Shown here in pieces: positions 60,305-64,000 of a stretch of 64,000 bases of DNA. This DNA comes from Marthasterias glacialis. Its lineage: Eukaryota; Echinodermata; Asteroidea; Forcipulatida; Asteriidae. The translations under genes and the position numbers were made by a program. The first letter of the stretch is position 1. The number at the start of each line of letters is the position of its first letter. The notes below the pieces were generated by a model. The model saw nothing but the letters and a program-made list of their open reading frames with translations, made no database searches and was not told the origin of the DNA. Where the stretch lies: positions 13,489,490-13,553,489 of the forward strand of contig OU452230.1 in NCBI GenBank assembly GCA_911728455.2, written 5' to 3'.

Positions 60305-60930
60305 CGAATGCTAGTGGCGCTTTAACAACACTTGAGTAGAAGGACATCATACATCTTCTTTTGGCAAAATATAATAGTGTATTACATGTTAACATAAAAA
60401 AATACTTGTATATGACTTGAGAACTAAAGACTACTTATCTGCACATGCTCTATAAAATAAAAATTCCCCAAAATGTTAAGAAACCTTGTCACATGGTATG
60501 CGTGCTAAAGCTGTGTGCAGCATAAGTAATCATGCTGCCTTGGACAGCAGCTAGAGCCAAGTTCACAGAATGGGAGGCCGATTTTGCATGGTGCAAAACA
60601 CATCTTTTTTAGCATGAGTAGCTGTTAATATCGACCACTAGTCGACAAATGATCCTTGTGAGAATTTGACAAAGGTAACATTGTTGGTGATGTACATGGT
60701 TCCTAGGAATTATAGCTTGTTTACTAAAAACTACCCAGCGTGTAGGTTTTATTTTAATGAAATGATAACATGTAGGATTACCCCAGATGAATGAAAGCAT
60801 TATTTTACAACATAAAAGTAATATTTTTTTTGTTCTATTTTTTAATTTTTTGTTTTGTTTTTTCTTTTGCGGTTGATTGCTCAAAGTGGAAATGCCGTGA
60901 TGAAGACACAATACTTTTTGTGCAAGGGTA
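60305..60930 (+). repeat. dispersed repeat, copy 2
   Basis: The diverged match of 53340-53800, same direction and same order of shared words, with small insertions (for example around the T-rich block at 60825-60870). Beyond 60930 the similarity is lost in T-rich low-complexity DNA. Confidence 0.6.
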
Positions 60931-60947
60931 ATTAATGTAAACGCCAT

Positions 60948-61028
60948 TTTTTTATTTTTTTATTTATTTATTTATATATTTATTTATTCATTTATTTATT
61001 ATTATTTTTTTTTTGGGGGGGTGGGGGG
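60948..61028. repeat. T-rich (TTTA)n tract and G run
   Basis: TTTATTTA-type repeats, an oligo-T stretch and then a run of G residues around 61014-61027. Confidence 0.9.
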
Positions 61029-61029
61029 T

Positions 61030-62590
61030 GAATACGTAATGCCGTTACAGATTTTGACATATTGATTATTAAAAAAATCTGACATCAACGGACCTTAAAT
61101 CCTTGGCATCTGGTTGGCTAACATAGTGCTAGAAGACCGAGCTTGGTTCATCCCAGCCTCCTGATCTTTATCCTGATCGTGACTGGCCGACTCAGAGCCA
61201 ATGGGATTTGCTTCACATAATCAGCTGTGTGCCCGCATCCTCTCCTACACTGAGCAGTCCACTTTATTCTTGGACTTAAGTGATCTGCACCAGGGCTCAG
61301 CTTATTCACTGGAGTCAACTTGCTCTTTTTGTTTGGGTAACTCTGCAGATGATATGACGAGGTTGTATAGATGCATTGGCTCTCTATTGCCAAGACCAAA
61401 CTGCACCTCAAATGTACAGTATGATTTTTTTATGAGTTTCGAGCCCGCCCTCTCAAAACGCAAATCTTTCAAGTGTAAAACAAGCTCAGCTGGTGGCAGC
61501 GTGCCAGTCTTTCTCATGTTGCTGCTGGCAGACTTTGACCAGTTTTTCAAGGCACCCAACGTTCCTGTTTCCGCAAAAGATAAGTTGGCTGCTGATGGCT
61601 TTTCCTCAGCCACAATGTCGCCATTCTTCAGCTAAACCAGGGAAAGTTAGAAAATATTCTAAAAAAAGATCAACTCAGCATGCATTGATTATCCTTCTGA
61701 CCCCAGTGCGTTCAAATAGCTTTGACGTCATTGCCGTGGCTCACCCGGATCAGCCCCAAGTAATCTGCTTTTGGAGAAGGTTACTTGGGGATGGCCCCGG
61801 TGCATGACGTGTCAACAAAAAACTTTCTCAATTGCCGCCAAATTTTGTTATCCTGCGGGACACTTGTAAGATGTTTGAAACACATTTTCATCCTAAACAG
61901 TGACTTAGTGAGCATTTTGTAATTTTTGTATTTGCAGACGTGTACTTTTGTATTAAGCTGGGCTTGTAAAATAAGTTGATGTTGCAGCTTCACCATGAGA
62001 ATAATTATTTTACAATCTTTTTGTGAATCACAGAGGGTTTTGGATGTTAATGCACACAGTGAAAGTGGTTCAGCTGTCCCAAGATGCATTGGTATGCGGT
62101 TACCTCTTGTTTGGGTCTCACCCAGATGAGCACAACCGGGTCGTCCTGTGCAAGCTAATCAAACGCACACAATATTACGCACATCTGTGGTACTTTTCCA
62201 TACAGCATGTACTTGTGCAGGAACATCTGACTGTCACACTTTGTAGTTTGTATCTATGTCAATGGTGTCGCGAAACATTAGTAAAGCTTGTTAGTTTCTT
62301 ATTTGAAAAAAGTTGCAGCAATATTGGCAGATCATTGGGCAAAATAGTAACCTCTGGAGAAAAACATCTTGGAGAGACAGGACGAATTAAGAGTCTTCTG
62401 CACTGCAGCACTGCATTAAACAACAGACTATGCCAATTCTTTATTTGGTCTATGCGGCACTCTCACAATTTAAATGAGTGGGATTGGTCAGTAGGCTACT
62501 GTATATCCCTTCTGAAGCAACATAATAACTGGAGCTGATGGTACATTCATCCATGCAGGACATCAACGTTTATCAATAGTTTCCCAAATG
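61030..62590. other. unassigned stretch with open frames on both strands
   Basis: Frames of 100-171 codons occur on both strands (plus 61201-61635, 62023-62538; minus 61302-61613, 61781-62089). None has a domain or family signature, and the strands overlap, so none is called. The block lies just beyond the 3' end of the Crypton-like gene and may be further element sequence. An inverted repeat is centred near 61767. Confidence 0.35.
61740..61806. repeat. inverted repeat
   Basis: CCCCAAGTAA at about 61754 is answered by TTACTTGGGG at about 61782, and outer CCGG arms also pair, forming a hairpin with a loop of about 17 bases. Confidence 0.6.
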
Positions 62591-62599
62591 TTAGGCTAC

Positions 62600-63886
62600 T
62601 TCCTAAAAATGAAATTCACTATGCATCCATGGAAATGAAATGAGCAGTTTGAGTCATTAATGTTCAAATTTAGTATACTACTAGTCCTAGCCCCAGGGTG
62701 AAGCGATGTTTTGACTGAAGCTGACAGCACATTCATGATGTCTTGTACATGTAGTACATCCATGCTTAGTATGGATTCCTCCTGTGATGATGTCAACAAT
62801 GGAGATAACTGACCTTGTTGATGTATTGGACTATGTGTGATTGTTGTTGGAACAGAGTGTGATGAAGAAGAACTGGCTATAGACTCTTCCATATCCATGG
62901 CAGCCGTCAAAACTGAACTCATCTTACGTTTTTACTCTCACTCCTTCGGCTATAATTCTGAATGCTTGAATCGGAGTGGTGACCCGATACTGTCATTATG
63001 TAATGTTAGTGGCACGGAAGTAATGGTTTGTGTTAGCTCTACAGCATTTTGCCTACCGAAATATTGCAATATTGTACCTCATCAGATATGCCCATGGAAG
63101 CTTTGTCCCTTGGTTTCTGCCAAAGGAATCACACTCCGGATGAAGTTTCTGCTTGGAACAGTTGAAGACATGGTTCAGACAGGGCAGAGTGTTTCCTGGA
63201 ACCTTAAATACATTACACCGGCCTGGTTTTTGTTATCGTTCTCTCTACTGTTCTTTGTCAGTTGGTCGTATTTTGTAATATAGCTAAGTCTCTGAGAGGT
63301 GGTGTGCTCTTCAAAATCAGACTTTTTTGAGGTCTCATTCGTTTTCTCTACCATGGTTACAATGATACACAATGACATCGATGAACACTTTATTTTGCAA
63401 CCAGCTGGTGTGTTAATGTCAGTGAATGGAGATTAATTAATTTGATCCATGTCCTCTGGGGTGATAGGATTCTTTTTTAGTACGCAGCCTTTCCCAAGTT
63501 TTTTCAGATTAATGAGTGTCACGTTAATCTGTCTGGTTTGACCTGTCCAACGCTTTATCATGGACAATGTCCATTGTATTGGATTGGTTTCACTCTCCAT
63601 GAAATGTCTTCTTAGACCATACTTGATTGCTTTCTGGCTCTTCTTACAGTAGACATCACCTTTTACTTGACACACCTCCATTTAAAACCTTTGTAGAAAA
63701 GTATCGAGTTCTGCTTCGTTCATCTTGTCTACCTCGGACAGGGTGATGTTTTTTACTCTGCGGTATGCTATGAAAATGTTCATAGTGTATTTTATACTCT
63801 TCGTTGTCTTTAGCGAATCTGCCAAAGTCAGAAACTCTGTTAACTCATCCTTGGGGGAGAGCAAAACGAGGGTTTTCTGCTGTCAT
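62600..63886 (-). pseudogene. Crypton-like tyrosine recombinase (DUF3504 / KCTD1-ZMYM type), decayed
   Basis: On the minus strand, MTAENPRFALPQ (from 63886) changes frame to ELTEFLTLADSLKTTKSIKY, then MNIFIAYRRVKNITLSEVD and EAELDTFLQRF. A TAA at 63682-63684 stands where related proteins have Tyr (FY.EV). The frame resumes MEVCQVKGDVYCKKSQKAIK, YGLRRHF and INLKKLGKGCVLKKNPITPE to a stop at 63433. Further on, LTKNSRENDNKNQAGVMYLR..CPV matches the family's 'K.HQGG' to 'CPV' block, and the far end NDSNCSFHFHG recalls its C-terminal 'NCTF' tail. The recombinase catalytic H-x-x-R and Tyr are not visible. Crypton DNA transposons and genes domesticated from them share this fold. Several lesions indicate a dead copy. 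Confidence 0.65.
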
Positions 63887-64000
63887 CTTTGAAAGTTTGA
63901 ATACTGAATCATGATATGAATTAAATGCATAAAATGGGGAAAACTGTGCTGTGATCACTGTGTGATAAGGTATACACACTGTCATGTGCTCATATAATTT

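Noticed and set aside
62023-62538. 171-codon plus-strand frame
   Set aside because: No recognisable motif, no splice context and overlapping frames on the other strand; left unassigned.

Overview
The window is animal (metazoan) nuclear DNA: AT-rich, intron-bearing, gene-poor and full of transposon relics. Residue-level matches recalled from memory, the style of the otp protein, the repeat types (Leu-tRNA-headed SINE, 2A-bearing LINE, DIRS-like and Crypton-like relics) and a scattered palindrome TAGGCCTA suggest a marine deuterostome invertebrate, most likely an echinoderm (sea-star-like). The species call is an inference.

Only two host genes are recognised. On the minus strand, 753-13239 holds orthopedia (otp), a Q50 paired-like homeobox gene. 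Four coding exons join in phase to 345 codons and carry the homeodomain and a C-terminal OAR motif. On the plus strand, 52562-55387 holds three consecutive exons of a PDE8-type cAMP phosphodiesterase, covering the end of its receiver-like region and most of its PAS domain. Its 5' exons are not recognised, and its 3' exons lie beyond 55.4 kb or outside the window. In human chromosome 5q14, OTP and PDE8B are also near neighbours, so this pair looks like ancient microsynteny.

The roughly 39 kb between them (13.2-52.5 kb) has no recognised host exon. It holds possible otp regulatory DNA, a 1.45 kb TTTG-based mosaic microsatellite whose six frames are all open, two decayed hammerhead-ribozyme motifs of Penelope type, tRNA-headed SINEs, several minisatellites, a 100-N assembly gap at 42378-42477, an RTE-like LINE fragment, and a nearly whole LINE (44.8-48.6 kb) with a 2A-like peptide, an endonuclease and a reverse transcriptase. 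A LINE relic and an 86-bp tandem array follow before the PDE8 exons.

Within otp introns lie a Tx1/L1-like LINE relic, palindromic MITE-like elements of two families, a Leu-tRNA SINE and short hairpin repeats. Right of the PDE8 exons lie a broken DIRS-like tyrosine-recombinase retroelement (minus, about 57.0-59.2 kb), a second copy of a repeat family also seen at 53.3 kb, and a decayed Crypton-like tyrosine-recombinase gene (minus, 62.6-63.9 kb). Long stretches remain where nothing can be named. No wholly new system is convincingly visible; the strongest leads are the otp-PDE8 pairing, the 2A LINE and the unnamed repeat families.
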